A model generated the notes under the pieces. It worked only from the letters and a program-made list of their open reading frames with translations. It was not told the origin of the DNA and ran no database searches. The translations under genes and the position numbers were made by a program. Source: Archangium violaceum (GTDB taxonomy: Bacteria; Myxococcota; Myxococcia; Myxococcales; Myxococcaceae). From it: DNA of 64,000 bases. The stretch covers positions 5,953,501-6,017,500 of the forward strand of contig NZ_CP069338.1 of the NCBI RefSeq assembly GCF_016859125.1, read 5' to 3'. This document shows, in pieces, positions 50,034-58,793 of this stretch. How positions within the stretch are numbered: position 1 is the first letter of the stretch; each line of letters begins with the position of its first letter.

Positions 50034-51227
50034 GTGAGCAGGGGAGGGCATTGGTGGGAGGCGCTCGCGGTATTCGTGTTCCTCGCCGGGTGTCGATCGC
50101 CCGGGCAGGAAGCCATGAATGGGCCGACCCCCTCCCAGCCCGCTGCGAGGGCGAGCAGCGCGGCTTCGAGTGGGCCCGCCGCTGCCGCGCCCATCACGGC
50201 GCCTGTGCGTGCCCCGACGCCTCCCGAGTCACCCGCTACCAGGAACGCGGCCCGGGTGGATGCCCTGCTCGCGAAGGCCGGGAATGACCTGTACGCGCTG
50301 GACGATGACGTGCTGGCCCCCCTCGAGCTCCAGTTGCTCGACGTGGACTTCCAGGGTCTGCGGCTTCGGGCGCCTGACCGGGTCGACGTGAGCGCGCGGG
50401 AGGTGTTGCCGCTGCTCCAGGCGCGACGGGCGACCGGGCTGCGCGACTGGGAGGTTGAGCCGCGCCGCAACGCGATCCTGGTCGCCGTCGATCTGGAGCG
50501 GGGCGGTGTGCTCCATGGGTGGGCCTTCCGGCCGCGCAAGCGCTACAACCCGAACTCCCTGGATCGCTCCATGCAGGGTCAGCCGCCTTCCGAGGACAAC
50601 CCCTCCGTCCATGCTCGACTGAGCATCCTCGATGCGCGAAGACTGACGGGGCTGCCCTGGCAGGCGGGCCGCTACGCGTTCACCTTCATCAGCTGGGACT
50701 GGGTCTCCAACACCGTGACGGTGGACCTGACCGAGGGCGCGGCGCCTCCTCGCGAGCCGGAGCCGCTGTCGATGGAGGAGTCCGGACGCGTGCTGGAGGA
50801 CTGGCGGGCGCTGGAGGGTTCCGTCTCACCAGTCCCTGGCGAGGCGGGCCCTCGGGCCGACGGTATCTCCCTGACCGTGCCCGAGCGGTTCCGGAAGGGC
50901 ACCGGCGCGGTCATCCAGGGGACGCTGCGCATGCGGATTCCCCCGGGCATGGTCGTGGGCGGTGTGGCGGCCGAGGGTCGTCCGGCCGCTTTCCTCCCAG
51001 TCGGTGTGCTGCTGCTGCGCAAGGACGAGATAGGCCCGCCCATGATCACCGCGACGGTCCCGCTCCCCGCCTCGAGCGTTCGTGCCGGAGGCGAGGCCGC
51101 CGTCGTGCGCTTCTCCCTGGAGCTGGGCAAGGTGGCGGGAGACGTCCTGCTTCCAGGAGAGCACCTGCTGTACCTTGTCGCGGGCCCCTTCATCGATGGC
51201 CCGCATCGTGTCGAGGTGCTCGAGTAA
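50034..51227 (+). CDS. Hypothetical lipoprotein
   Basis: 397 residues from GTG at 50034, preceded by GGAGGCGAG. The signal SRGGHWWEALAVFVFLAGC has lipobox FLAGC. A Pro/Ala/Ser-rich linker (about 50 residues) leads to a mixed alpha/beta region (LELQLLDVDFQGLRLRAPDR) and a second beta-rich domain (VIQGTLRMRIPPGMVVGG). No family is recognised. The gap of 87 bases from the preceding gene leaves open whether it belongs to the metzincin operon. Confidence 0.65.
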   Translation: MSRGGHWWEALAVFVFLAGCRSPGQEAMNGPTPSQPAARASSAASSGPAAAAPITAPVRAPTPPESPATRNAARVDALLAKAGNDLYALDDDVLAPLELQLLDVDFQGLRLRAPDRVDVSAREVLPLLQARRATGLRDWEVEPRRNAILVAVDLERGGVLHGWAFRPRKRYNPNSLDRSMQGQPPSEDNPSVHARLSILDARRLTGLPWQAGRYAFTFISWDWVSNTVTVDLTEGAAPPREPEPLSMEESGRVLEDWRALEGSVSPVPGEAGPRADGISLTVPERFRKGTGAVIQGTLRMRIPPGMVVGGVAAEGRPAAFLPVGVLLLRKDEIGPPMITATVPLPASSVRAGGEAAVVRFSLELGKVAGDVLLPGEHLLYLVAGPFIDGPHRVEVLE

Positions 51228-51241
51228 CGGGCGCGAGGCGC

Positions 51242-52186
51242 CTACAGCTCCGGACGGAGCTCCGCGAGAGGCGGCACGCCCCAGCGCTCACGCTCGGCGT
51301 CGGTCACCGACGGGTCCACCGGGTAGAGGCTCATCTTCCCCGTGGCCTTGCCGAACTGGTACTGGGTGCCGAAGCGTTGGGGCTGGCCAGCCTTCATCAG
51401 CCACCGGTCCCACGCGGCGGCGGTGAGCCAGAGGCCGCGCGGGTGGCCCCGGCGGGCGGCCTCGGCGGCCAGCTCGCGTGCCCGGGCGTAGTCCTCGAGC
51501 GTGTTCCCGTGCTGGAAGACGAGCGCGGCGGCGAAGAAGTCCGCTCCCGTCTTCGCGGCCCCCGCGTCGAGCAGCTCGCTCACGCGCTGGCGGCGCTGCT
51601 GATCCCTCTCGGCGATCTGCTTCCAGTGGTCGGGGGTGATGGGGCCCGCCGGGGGACGGCGATCCGCCTGGTCCTCGTCCACCAGCCGCTGCAGCTCGGG
51701 GTTGCCGCCGCCGCCGCCGCCCGCTTCCGCGTGCGGGGGGCGCGAGGGAATCCTGGCCAGCAGCGCGATGAAGGCCGGCAGCTCACGCAGGGAGGAGAGA
51801 TCCTCGTCCTGCTTCATCCACTCCGCGTCGCGGAAGCCGTTCTCCACGGAGCGCTCCAGCCAGGTCATCGCCTCGTCCTTCCGTCCCTGGCGGGCCGCGA
51901 CGCACGCGGCGGCGTAGGCGGCGTCCCCCTTCCGGTTCCCCGCGGCCCAGGCCTGCTGGTAGAGCGGGAGCACCTCGGCGTACTTCCCCTGACGCATCAG
52001 CGTGTCGGCTCGGTAGAGCATGAGCCAGCCCGGTGGCGGCGTGGCCGGGGGCTCCATGGCGGGGAGCGTGGCGGCGGCCTTCGCGGCCTTCGCGGCCTTC
52101 GCGGCCTTCGCGGGGGTTGCGGAGGGAGCTGGCGAGTGCGCGCAGGCCACGGCCAGCAGGAGGACACAGGGGGTCAGGAAGCGCAT
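51242..52186 (-). CDS. TPR-type lipoprotein
   Basis: 314 residues. Signal MRFLTPCVLLLAVAC with lipobox LAVAC. A four-fold 9-base tandem repeat encodes the Ala/Lys linker (AKAAKAAKAAKAA). TPR-like pairs follow (YRADTLMRQGKYAEVLPLYQ, AAACVAARQGRKDEAMTWL). The centre has a poly-Gly stretch, and the C-terminal part (ELLDAGAAKTGADFFAAA to WGVPPLAELRPEL) resembles a conserved domain of unknown function seen with TPRs. It follows kpsF on the same strand, after that gene's terminator. Confidence 0.7.
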   Translation of the reverse strand: MRFLTPCVLLLAVACAHSPAPSATPAKAAKAAKAAKAAATLPAMEPPATPPPGWLMLYRADTLMRQGKYAEVLPLYQQAWAAGNRKGDAAYAAACVAARQGRKDEAMTWLERSVENGFRDAEWMKQDEDLSSLRELPAFIALLARIPSRPPHAEAGGGGGGNPELQRLVDEDQADRRPPAGPITPDHWKQIAERDQQRRQRVSELLDAGAAKTGADFFAAALVFQHGNTLEDYARARELAAEAARRGHPRGLWLTAAAWDRWLMKAGQPQRFGTQYQFGKATGKMSLYPVDPSVTDAERERWGVPPLAELRPEL

Positions 52187-52219
52187 GGCGCGGCATCCTA
52201 TGACACCCTGGAAGCCCGG

Positions 52220-52241
52220 AAAAATGGGGAGGTCGCCTCCC
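52220..52241 (-). terminator. Terminator after the kpsF/kdsD gene
   Basis: On the minus strand GGGAGG-CGA-CCTCCC is followed by CATTTTT, 13 bases after the isomerase stop. The T-run supports Rho-independent termination. Confidence 0.65.
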
Positions 52242-52253
52242 GGGCCGTGGCCC

Positions 52254-53312
52254 TCAGAAGTACCGCGCGGCGAGCAGGTCCTGGACGTCGAGCAGGCCCA
52301 CGCACCTGCCCTCGGCGTCCACCACGGGCAGCTGGTCCACGCGGAACTCGCGCATGAGCTTGGTGGCCTCGAGCACCAGCACCTCGGGGCCCACGCACCG
52401 GGGCCGCTTGCCCATCACCTCGCGGATGGGCAGGTCGAAGTCCGTGCGCCCCTGCTCGACGAGCCGGCGCAGGTCTCCGTCCGTGAAGATGCCCACGAGC
52501 CGCCCCTGACGGTCGACGATGTTGGTGGCGCCGGGCCGGCCCGGGGTGTTGGTCATCACCACCACGGCCTCGGAGAGCTTCGCGCTGTCGCGGACGATGG
52601 GGTTGGCGTTGCCCGAGCGCATCAGCTCGAAGACGCGCATGACGGAGCGGCCAATCTTCCCGCCGGGGTGGAGCAGGGCGTACTCGGCGGAGCCGAAGGG
52701 CCGGGCGCGCAGCACGGCCATGGCGAGCGCGTCACCGATGGCGTGCAGGGCCGCGGTGGAGGCGGTGGGCACCATGCCCATGGGGCAGGCCTCCTCGATG
52801 CGGCCGATGTCCAGCACCACGTCCGAGCCTCGGGCCAGGGGGCTCTCCGCGTCTCCGGTGATGGCGATGACGGGGGCGCCCAGCCGCTTGAAGGAGGGCA
52901 GCAGCCGCACCAGCTCCTCGCTGGCGCCGCTGTTGGAGAGCGCGAGGATGACGTCGCCCCGGCCCACGCGGCCCAGGTCCCCGTGCACGGCCTCGGCGGG
53001 GTGCAGGAAGACGGAGCGGATGCCGGTGGAGGCCAGCGTGGAGGACAGCTTCTGGCCGATGAGGCCCGCCTTGCCCATGCCCGTCACCACGGTCTGGCTC
53101 GAGTCGCGCACCAGCTCCAGCGCCCGCAGGAAGGAGTCCCCCAGCCGTCCCGTCAACCCGAGGATGGCCTGGGCCTCGGCCTCGAGCACGCTGCGCGCAT
53201 AGGCGAGCGTGGCCTCTCGCTCGTCCAGGGAGGGCGCGGGAGCGGGAGTGGCTTGTCCTGGGATGGCGCGAAGGCGGGGCTTTCGGGCGGTGTTACGGGG
53301 GACTCGGGCCAT
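52254..53312 (-). CDS. kdsD: Arabinose-5-phosphate isomerase (SIS plus two CBS domains)
   Basis: 352 residues from the ATG at 53312; the frame to 54068 is antisense to the aldolase. The SIS domain has VVTGMGKAGLIGQKLSSTLA, FLHPAEAVHGDLG (His), LALSNSGASEELVRLLP and ACPMGMVPTASTAA. Two CBS domains (VDRQGRLVGIFTDGDLRRL, LPVVDAEGRCVGLLDVQDLL) end the chain. It isomerises ribulose-5-phosphate to arabinose-5-phosphate for KDO and LPS. The 28 N-terminal residues are basic and probably disordered. It is divergent from the transaldolase-like gene; both act on pentose or hexose phosphates. Confidence 0.93.
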   Translation of the reverse strand: MARVPRNTARKPRLRAIPGQATPAPAPSLDEREATLAYARSVLEAEAQAILGLTGRLGDSFLRALELVRDSSQTVVTGMGKAGLIGQKLSSTLASTGIRSVFLHPAEAVHGDLGRVGRGDVILALSNSGASEELVRLLPSFKRLGAPVIAITGDAESPLARGSDVVLDIGRIEEACPMGMVPTASTAALHAIGDALAMAVLRARPFGSAEYALLHPGGKIGRSVMRVFELMRSGNANPIVRDSAKLSEAVVVMTNTPGRPGATNIVDRQGRLVGIFTDGDLRRLVEQGRTDFDLPIREVMGKRPRCVGPEVLVLEATKLMREFRVDQLPVVDAEGRCVGLLDVQDLLAARYF

Positions 53313-53483
53313 GGGGGCCCTTGTACCCCCTGCCCGGGCGGGCCTGCCAGCTTGACGCACCCGGGGGCATCGGCTACGCGCCTTCTCGCTTGGCGGGCAG
53401 ACTGGAGCGCATGCCCTGCGAGCGTGGATTTCATTGAGGACAGGCTTGTTAGCGCTACCACCTGAACCTGGAGAGTGTACGAG

Positions 53484-54140
53484 ATGAAGTTCTTCATCGA
53501 CACCGCTGACGTCGAGGAAATCCGCAAGGCCCATGCGATGGGCGTGCTGGATGGCGTGACCACCAACCCGTCGCTGCTGGCCAAGGTGGGCCGCGGCCTG
53601 GAGGAGACCATCCGGGAGATCTGCTCCATCGTGGATGGCCCCGTCAGCGCCGAGTGCGTCTCGCTGGAAGCTCCCGAGCTCATCAAGGAGGGCCAGGGGC
53701 TGGCGAAGATTCACGACAACGTGGTGGTGAAGATTCCCATGGGCGTGGAGGGCCTCAAGGCCGTCAAGGCACTCACCGCGGATGGTATCCGCACCAACGT
53801 GACGCTGTGCTTCTCCGCCAACCAGGCGCTGCTGGCCGCCAAGGCGGGCGCCACGTACATCTCGCCGTTCGTGGGCCGTCTGGACGACATCTCCCAGGAT
53901 GGCATGGAGCTCATCGCCCACATCATCGAGATCTACCAGAACTACGACTTCACCACGCAGGTGCTGGTGGCGAGCGTGCGCAACCCGGTGCACGTGCTGC
54001 AGGCGGCGCGCATGGGCGCGGACGTGGCCACGCTGCCCTACAGCGTCATCGCCCAGCTGGCCAACCACCCGCTCACCGACATCGGCATCAAGAAGTTCCT
54101 GGCCGACTGGGAGAAGGTCCCCAAGGCCGCCAGGCCGTAA
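53484..54140 (+). CDS. Fructose-6-phosphate aldolase/transaldolase (TalC/FSA type)
   Basis: 218 residues from the ATG at 53484 (GGAGAG upstream). The short transaldolase class is evident: [30 protein letters not shown], and the catalytic Lys83 in [48 protein letters not shown] and [21 protein letters not shown] complete the barrel. Members of this group act as transaldolase or FSA; sequence alone cannot separate these. A perfect 11-bp hairpin follows the stop. Confidence 0.92.
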   Translation: MKFFIDTADVEEIRKAHAMGVLDGVTTNPSLLAKVGRGLEETIREICSIVDGPVSAECVSLEAPELIKEGQGLAKIHDNVVVKIPMGVEGLKAVKALTADGIRTNVTLCFSANQALLAAKAGATYISPFVGRLDDISQDGMELIAHIIEIYQNYDFTTQVLVASVRNPVHVLQAARMGADVATLPYSVIAQLANHPLTDIGIKKFLADWEKVPKAARP

Positions 54141-54170
54141 GCCGCGCCGGGCAATTGCCCATGAAACACG

Positions 54171-54202
54171 GAGGCCACCGCCCGTCCTGGCGCGGTGGCC
54201 TC
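54171..54202 (+). terminator. Hairpin after the transaldolase-like gene
   Basis: GAGGCCACCGC / GCGGTGGCCTC, 11 perfect pairs with a 10-base loop, in the 88-base gap to the convergent Ig-like lipoprotein gene. No T-tract. Confidence 0.6.
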
Positions 54203-54228
54203 GTGCTATCTACGGCTCGGAGCTCTCG

Positions 54229-56487
54229 TTACTGGAAGATCGCTTCGAAGGCCTTGAGGATGAGCGTCGGCGAGAAGGAGTGGCTGGCCTTGAGCTCGAT
54301 GTCGCTGCGGATCGGGCCTCCCGTCGAGCTGGTCGCCCCTGTCAGGCGGACGGAGCCGGTGTTTCCGTCCACCATGGAGTTGAAGCTGTAGTCCACCGTG
54401 TGGACGCAGCGGGTTTTGACTGGGGAGGTGTCAGAGCCGGGCGGCGTCGGTGCACCGTCATCGCACAGCCCCTCGATCTTCAGGCTGCCGTCCGGCTGAG
54501 TCGTGGCCACGCGCCTGTTGTAGTCGATGCTGAACCCACCGTAATCGACCGTCATGGCTGTGTGCGTGACTGCGGCGTTGCCGCGATTTCCCGAGCGCTG
54601 CACGGTAAATCCCGCGGCGTCCGATGACATCTGATTGGAGTAGGCATCGCCCCAACGGAAGAACACATCCCGGACTGAGTTGAGGGGCACATTGTAGACG
54701 GCCGGCGCCGCATCCGGGGGCGTGAGGAGCTCGAAGTTGGTCGGATCCAGGGGGCCGGAGTAGACGATGTGGATGGCTCGCCAGATCTGCGTGTTTCCGT
54801 CCCAGCAGCCGTTGGGCCCATCCCACTTGCCGTTGCGGGTCGCGGGCTTGCTCGGGTCGGCGCAGTCGATGCGCTCGGTGTCGATGAAGAACTCGCCCGG
54901 ATCCCAGACGCCGTTGTCGTTGCGGTCCACCAGGGGCTCACCCAGGTCTACGAACCACTCGCCGGGATCCCACTGACCGTTGAGCTTGCGGTCGGGGCCG
55001 GAGCCGTCGGTGAAGTCCTCCTCGCCCGCCACCACGGCGATGATCGTCACCGCCATGTCGCGGGGGTTGCGACCATTGTGCACCCTCTCTCCCGGCAGGG
55101 GCTCGACCGGGTAGGGCGGGAAGTAGCCGATGGTGCTGAAGATGGTGGTGGCCATGCCCGTGTCGGCAGCGGGAGTGCTGGTCGTCTGGGGCTTGGACTC
55201 CACGGGGCTGTTGATGGATCCCGCCTCGGGGTACCACTGCACTGACGTCTTCAGGCCCACGGGGATGCCGAAGCGATCCACCAGCTTGGCGGTGCAGGTG
55301 GTGGTGACTTGCCTCACGGGAGTCGCGTGGAGCGCGCCCAGGTTCCTCTTGGCACAGTCCACCGAGAACCCGGCGTCGGACGGCTTGCCACCGACGATGG
55401 GGGTACCCGGGTGGTTGGCATCGACGGGCGGGGTGGAATCGCGCGTGGCGGTGACCACGGCCCTGACGATGGCCACGCCCACTGAGTTGCCCGCGCGCAG
55501 TGTGGTGGTCACCTGTCCCGAGGCATCCGTCGTCGCGCTCGGCGTGACGCTCGCACCGGCGGCGCCCGACACCGAGAAGTTCACGTCGATGTTCGGCACG
55601 GGCTGCCCGCTCGCGTTGATCAGCTTGAAGGTGATGGGCGTGGTGGTCTCGCGGCCGGAGGACTCCACGCCGAGCTGATCCTTGGTGGCGGTGGTCTTCA
55701 CGTGGGACATGGAGGACACATCCATGAAGGGATACGTCATCGCCGACGTCTCGTTCTCCACGGTGATGGTGACGCGCGCGGTGCCGGCCCCAGCGCTGGC
55801 CACGTAGAGCGACGCGGTGGCCTTGCCGTCCACCGTGTTGACGATGGTGCTCTGGAATCCTGCCTCAGGCTGGAAGGAGCCCTTGTCCGTGGCGAAGGTG
55901 ATGGGCGTCCCGTTCGCCACCGGGCTGTTGTCCGCGGTGCGCGTCACCGTCGCGGTGATGATCAAGCGATCTCCGGTGTTGGCCACGATCGCCGGCTTGT
56001 CGCTCTGGATGCTGACCTTGAACTTCGAGGAGGGGTTTCCGTCTCCACCGTCCCCCGCGTCGGTGCCCCCGTCAGTGCCCCCGTCGCCCGGGTCGGTGAT
56101 CGTGCCACCCACCTGGATGGTGGTCTTGGCGGTGGTCTGGTTCCACTGCGCGTTGAGGGTCACCGTGCCCTTGCAGGCCGCGTCCTGGGCCTTCGGGCAC
56201 TTGAACTCGGTGGTGGCGCTGCCGCCCGAGAGCGTCAGCGTGGTGGTCTTCTGGCCATCCCCGAACATGCCGGCCGAGGCGGTCAGCTCAACGTCGCCCG
56301 TTCCCTCTTCACCCTGGGCATCGGTGGCGCTGACACGGATGGTGCTCGTCTGGCCCAGATCGTCGAGGGTGCGCGGCGAGGCGCTCATCGACAGCCAGGG
56401 CTCTTCCGGCTTGGGCTCCGGCCCCGGACAAGCGGTGATTCCCAACACCAGCGCCAGGGCGCCAGCGAACTTCAACAATCGATGCAT
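54229..56487 (-). CDS. Large Ig-like (Big) lipoprotein with acidic linker
   Basis: 752 residues. Signal MHRLLKFAGALALVLGITAC with lipobox ITAC. Ig-like domains of bacterial type follow (SPRTLDDLGQTSTIRVSATD, SDKPAIVANTGDRLIITATV, TDASGQVTTTLRAG), separated by a Gly/Asp linker (DPGDGGTDGGTDAGDGGDG). From about residue 500, LNGQWDPGEWFVDLGE and NDNGVWDPGEFFIDTE resemble tandem calcium-binding loops. A surface role (adhesion or matrix) is inferred; no enzymatic motif is visible. Transcribed divergently from acyl-CoA dehydrogenase, with a 179-base gap. Confidence 0.8.
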   Translation of the reverse strand: MHRLLKFAGALALVLGITACPGPEPKPEEPWLSMSASPRTLDDLGQTSTIRVSATDAQGEEGTGDVELTASAGMFGDGQKTTTLTLSGGSATTEFKCPKAQDAACKGTVTLNAQWNQTTAKTTIQVGGTITDPGDGGTDGGTDAGDGGDGNPSSKFKVSIQSDKPAIVANTGDRLIITATVTRTADNSPVANGTPITFATDKGSFQPEAGFQSTIVNTVDGKATASLYVASAGAGTARVTITVENETSAMTYPFMDVSSMSHVKTTATKDQLGVESSGRETTTPITFKLINASGQPVPNIDVNFSVSGAAGASVTPSATTDASGQVTTTLRAGNSVGVAIVRAVVTATRDSTPPVDANHPGTPIVGGKPSDAGFSVDCAKRNLGALHATPVRQVTTTCTAKLVDRFGIPVGLKTSVQWYPEAGSINSPVESKPQTTSTPAADTGMATTIFSTIGYFPPYPVEPLPGERVHNGRNPRDMAVTIIAVVAGEEDFTDGSGPDRKLNGQWDPGEWFVDLGEPLVDRNDNGVWDPGEFFIDTERIDCADPSKPATRNGKWDGPNGCWDGNTQIWRAIHIVYSGPLDPTNFELLTPPDAAPAVYNVPLNSVRDVFFRWGDAYSNQMSSDAAGFTVQRSGNRGNAAVTHTAMTVDYGGFSIDYNRRVATTQPDGSLKIEGLCDDGAPTPPGSDTSPVKTRCVHTVDYSFNSMVDGNTGSVRLTGATSSTGGPIRSDIELKASHSFSPTLILKAFEAIFQ

Positions 56488-56666
56488 GTGGTTGATTCCC
56501 CCTCAACAGGGTGATGCTCCGGCCCGATACTTGACGGCTAGCAGTATTCTGGCGAGCGGGGTATTCGTCAAACAACACATGCATGACACGTTCTTAGAGA
56601 GTTGGAAGGTTGGAATCTTCTGCTCACGACGTGTCCGTGCCCACCCGAGCTCGCGAGGAAACCCCG

Positions 56667-57803
56667 ATGGACTTCCAACTCACTGAATCCCAGCGCGCCC
56701 TGCAGGAGATGGCGCGCAAGTTCGCGCGTGAGGTGATCCGCCCCAAGGCGGCCCATCACGACGAGACCGCGGAGTTCCCGCGGGACATCATCGTGTCCGC
56801 CTGGGAGAACGGCCTGCTGAACATGGCCATCCCGGAGGCCTACGGCGGAGTGGGGCTGTCGCACGTGGATCAGCTCCTGGCCTACGAGGAGCTGGCCTGG
56901 GGCTGCGCGGGCATGGCCACCTCCATCACGGCCAACGACCTGGCCAACCTGCCCATCATCGTGGGCGCCACCGACGAGCAGAAGAAGCGCCTGCTCACGC
57001 CGTTCACGGAGAAGTTCAAGCTCGCCTCCTTCTGCCTCACCGAGCCGGAGGCGGGCTCGGACGTGGCCAACATGAGCACCACCGCGGTGCGCGACGGCGA
57101 CCACTACGTGCTCAACGGCTCCAAGTGCTTCATCACCAACGGTGGCCACGCGGACCAGTACACGGTGTTCGCCACCGTGGATAAGGCCAGGAAGCACAAG
57201 GGGATCACGTGCTTCGTGGTGGAGGGCCGTCCCAAGGGCCTCACCGTGGGCAAGCACGAGAACAAGATGGGTCAGCGCGCCAGCGACACCGTGGCGCTCA
57301 CCTTCGAGGACGTGCGCGTCCCGGTGCACAACCGCATCGGCGAGGAGGGCGAGGGCTGGCGCATCGCCATGGAGACGCTGGACAACAGCCGTCCCATCAC
57401 CGCCATCCTTTCCGTGGGCATCGCCCGCGCCGCGCTCGAGTATTCGCTGGAGTACTCCGCTCAGCGCAAGACGTTCGGCAAGCCCATCCGCGAGCACCAG
57501 GGCATCCAGTTCATGCTCGCCGACATGGCCATGAACATCCAGGCCGCGCGCCTGCTGTGCCACCAGAGCGCCTGGCTGCTCGACGAGGGCCAGCGCGCCT
57601 CCCTGCAGTCGTCCTACGCCAAGTGCTTCTCGGCTGACATGGCCATGAAGGTCGCCACCGACGCCGTTCAAATCTACGGCGGCTACGGCTACATCAAGGA
57701 GTACCCGGTGGAGAAGCTCATGCGCGACGCCAAGCTCATCCAAATCTACGAGGGCACCAGCCAGGTGCAGCGCCTCGTGATCGCGCGCGAGCTGTTCAAG
57801 TAG
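56667..57803 (+). CDS. Acyl-CoA dehydrogenase
   Basis: 378 residues from the ATG at 56667 (GAGGAA upstream); 19 further residues of open frame are non-conserved. FAD-binding ACAD motifs: NMAIPEAYGGVGLSHVDQL, ASFCLTEPEAGSDVANM, GSKCFITNGGHAD, and the C-terminal AVQIYGGYGYIKEYPVEKLM followed by LIQIYEGTSQVQRLVIAREL, with catalytic Glu in YEGTS. It oxidises acyl-CoA, giving electrons to ETF. The etfBA genes follow after a strong hairpin, so co-regulation is not simple operon co-transcription. Confidence 0.94.
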   Translation: MDFQLTESQRALQEMARKFAREVIRPKAAHHDETAEFPRDIIVSAWENGLLNMAIPEAYGGVGLSHVDQLLAYEELAWGCAGMATSITANDLANLPIIVGATDEQKKRLLTPFTEKFKLASFCLTEPEAGSDVANMSTTAVRDGDHYVLNGSKCFITNGGHADQYTVFATVDKARKHKGITCFVVEGRPKGLTVGKHENKMGQRASDTVALTFEDVRVPVHNRIGEEGEGWRIAMETLDNSRPITAILSVGIARAALEYSLEYSAQRKTFGKPIREHQGIQFMLADMAMNIQAARLLCHQSAWLLDEGQRASLQSSYAKCFSADMAMKVATDAVQIYGGYGYIKEYPVEKLMRDAKLIQIYEGTSQVQRLVIARELFK

Positions 57804-57846
57804 GCAAGAAAAACTGTCCGCTCCTTGCTCTTCCCGGTTGCCGGAC

Positions 57847-57876
57847 CGGGGCGTTGATGCGTAAATCAACGCCCCG
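57847..57876 (+). terminator. Hairpin between acyl-CoA dehydrogenase and etfB
   Basis: CGGGGCGTTGAT / ATCAACGCCCCG, 12 perfect pairs with a 6-base loop, in the 150-base gap. No T-tract follows. It probably ends most transcripts of the dehydrogenase gene. Confidence 0.6.
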
Positions 57877-57953
57877 TACGCGGCGCGTTGCGTCATGAGG
57901 ACGCGCCCGTTCCGACAGTTCTGGGAGTACCCGCTCTAAGGAGAAGGACGACC

Positions 57954-58751
57954 GTGAAGATCCTCGTCACCGCCAAGCGCGTGGAAGACCCCGAGTCCAA
58001 GATCAAGGTGAAGCCGGACGGCTCGGGAATCGTTCAGGAGGGGCTCAAGTACAAGATCAATCCCTTCGACGAAATCGGCGTCGAGGAGGGACTGCGTCTC
58101 GTGGCCAAGCATGGCGGCGAGGTGGTGGTCGTCTCCATCGGCGGCAAGGAAGTGCAGGAGCAGCTGCGGCACGCGCTGGCCATGGGCGCCACCCGCGCGG
58201 TGTGGGTGAACCACACGGGCCCGTTGGATCAGATGGGCGTGGCGGGACTGTTGCAGAAGGTGGCGGAGAAGGAGAAGCCGGACCTCGTCATCCTGGGCAA
58301 GCAGGCCATCGACGATGACCAGAACCAGGTGGGCCAGTACCTGGCCGAGTTCCTGGGCTGGGGCCAGGCCACGTTCGCCTCCAAGGTGGAGTCGCTGGAG
58401 AGCGAGCAGGAGAAGAACAAGGTGCCGGCGCTGCAGGTGGGCGCGGATGGCAAGAGCGTGCGCGTGGTGCGCGAGGTGGACAACGGCCTGGCCACGCTCG
58501 AGTGCGCGCTGCCGGCGGTGGTCACCACGGACCTGCGGCTGAACCTGCCGCGCTACGCCAGCCTCCCGGGCATCATGAAGGCCAAGAGCAAGCCCATCGA
58601 GGAGCTGACGCCGGCGAAGCTGGGCGTGGACGTCACCCCGAAGGTGCAGGTGCTGAAGATGGCGGCGCCTCCTCCGCGCAAGGCGGGCATCAAGGTGCCG
58701 GACGTGGCGACGCTGGTGGACAAGCTGCGCAACGAGGCCAAGGTCGTCTGA
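57954..58751 (+). CDS. etfB: Electron transfer flavoprotein, beta subunit
   Basis: 265 residues from GTG at 57954, with AAGGAGAAGG (57938-57947) six bases upstream. It begins KILVTAKRVEDPESKIKV and has INPFDEIGVEEGLRL, ILGKQAIDDDQNQVGQYLAEFLGW and LPAVVTTDLRLNLPRYASLP (AMP-binding and adjacent segments). It forms the ETF heterodimer accepting electrons from acyl-CoA dehydrogenases. etfA follows 42 bases downstream. Confidence 0.95.
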   Translation: MKILVTAKRVEDPESKIKVKPDGSGIVQEGLKYKINPFDEIGVEEGLRLVAKHGGEVVVVSIGGKEVQEQLRHALAMGATRAVWVNHTGPLDQMGVAGLLQKVAEKEKPDLVILGKQAIDDDQNQVGQYLAEFLGWGQATFASKVESLESEQEKNKVPALQVGADGKSVRVVREVDNGLATLECALPAVVTTDLRLNLPRYASLPGIMKAKSKPIEELTPAKLGVDVTPKVQVLKMAAPPPRKAGIKVPDVATLVDKLRNEAKVV

Positions 58752-58793
58752 CGGGGAGCCGTTCCCCCTCTTCTTCGAGAATTGGAGCTGAAC

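Noticed and set aside
45870-50051. 1393-codon open frame on the minus strand
   Set aside because: Antisense to the metzincin operon; the plus-strand genes have coherent motifs, signal peptides and spacing.
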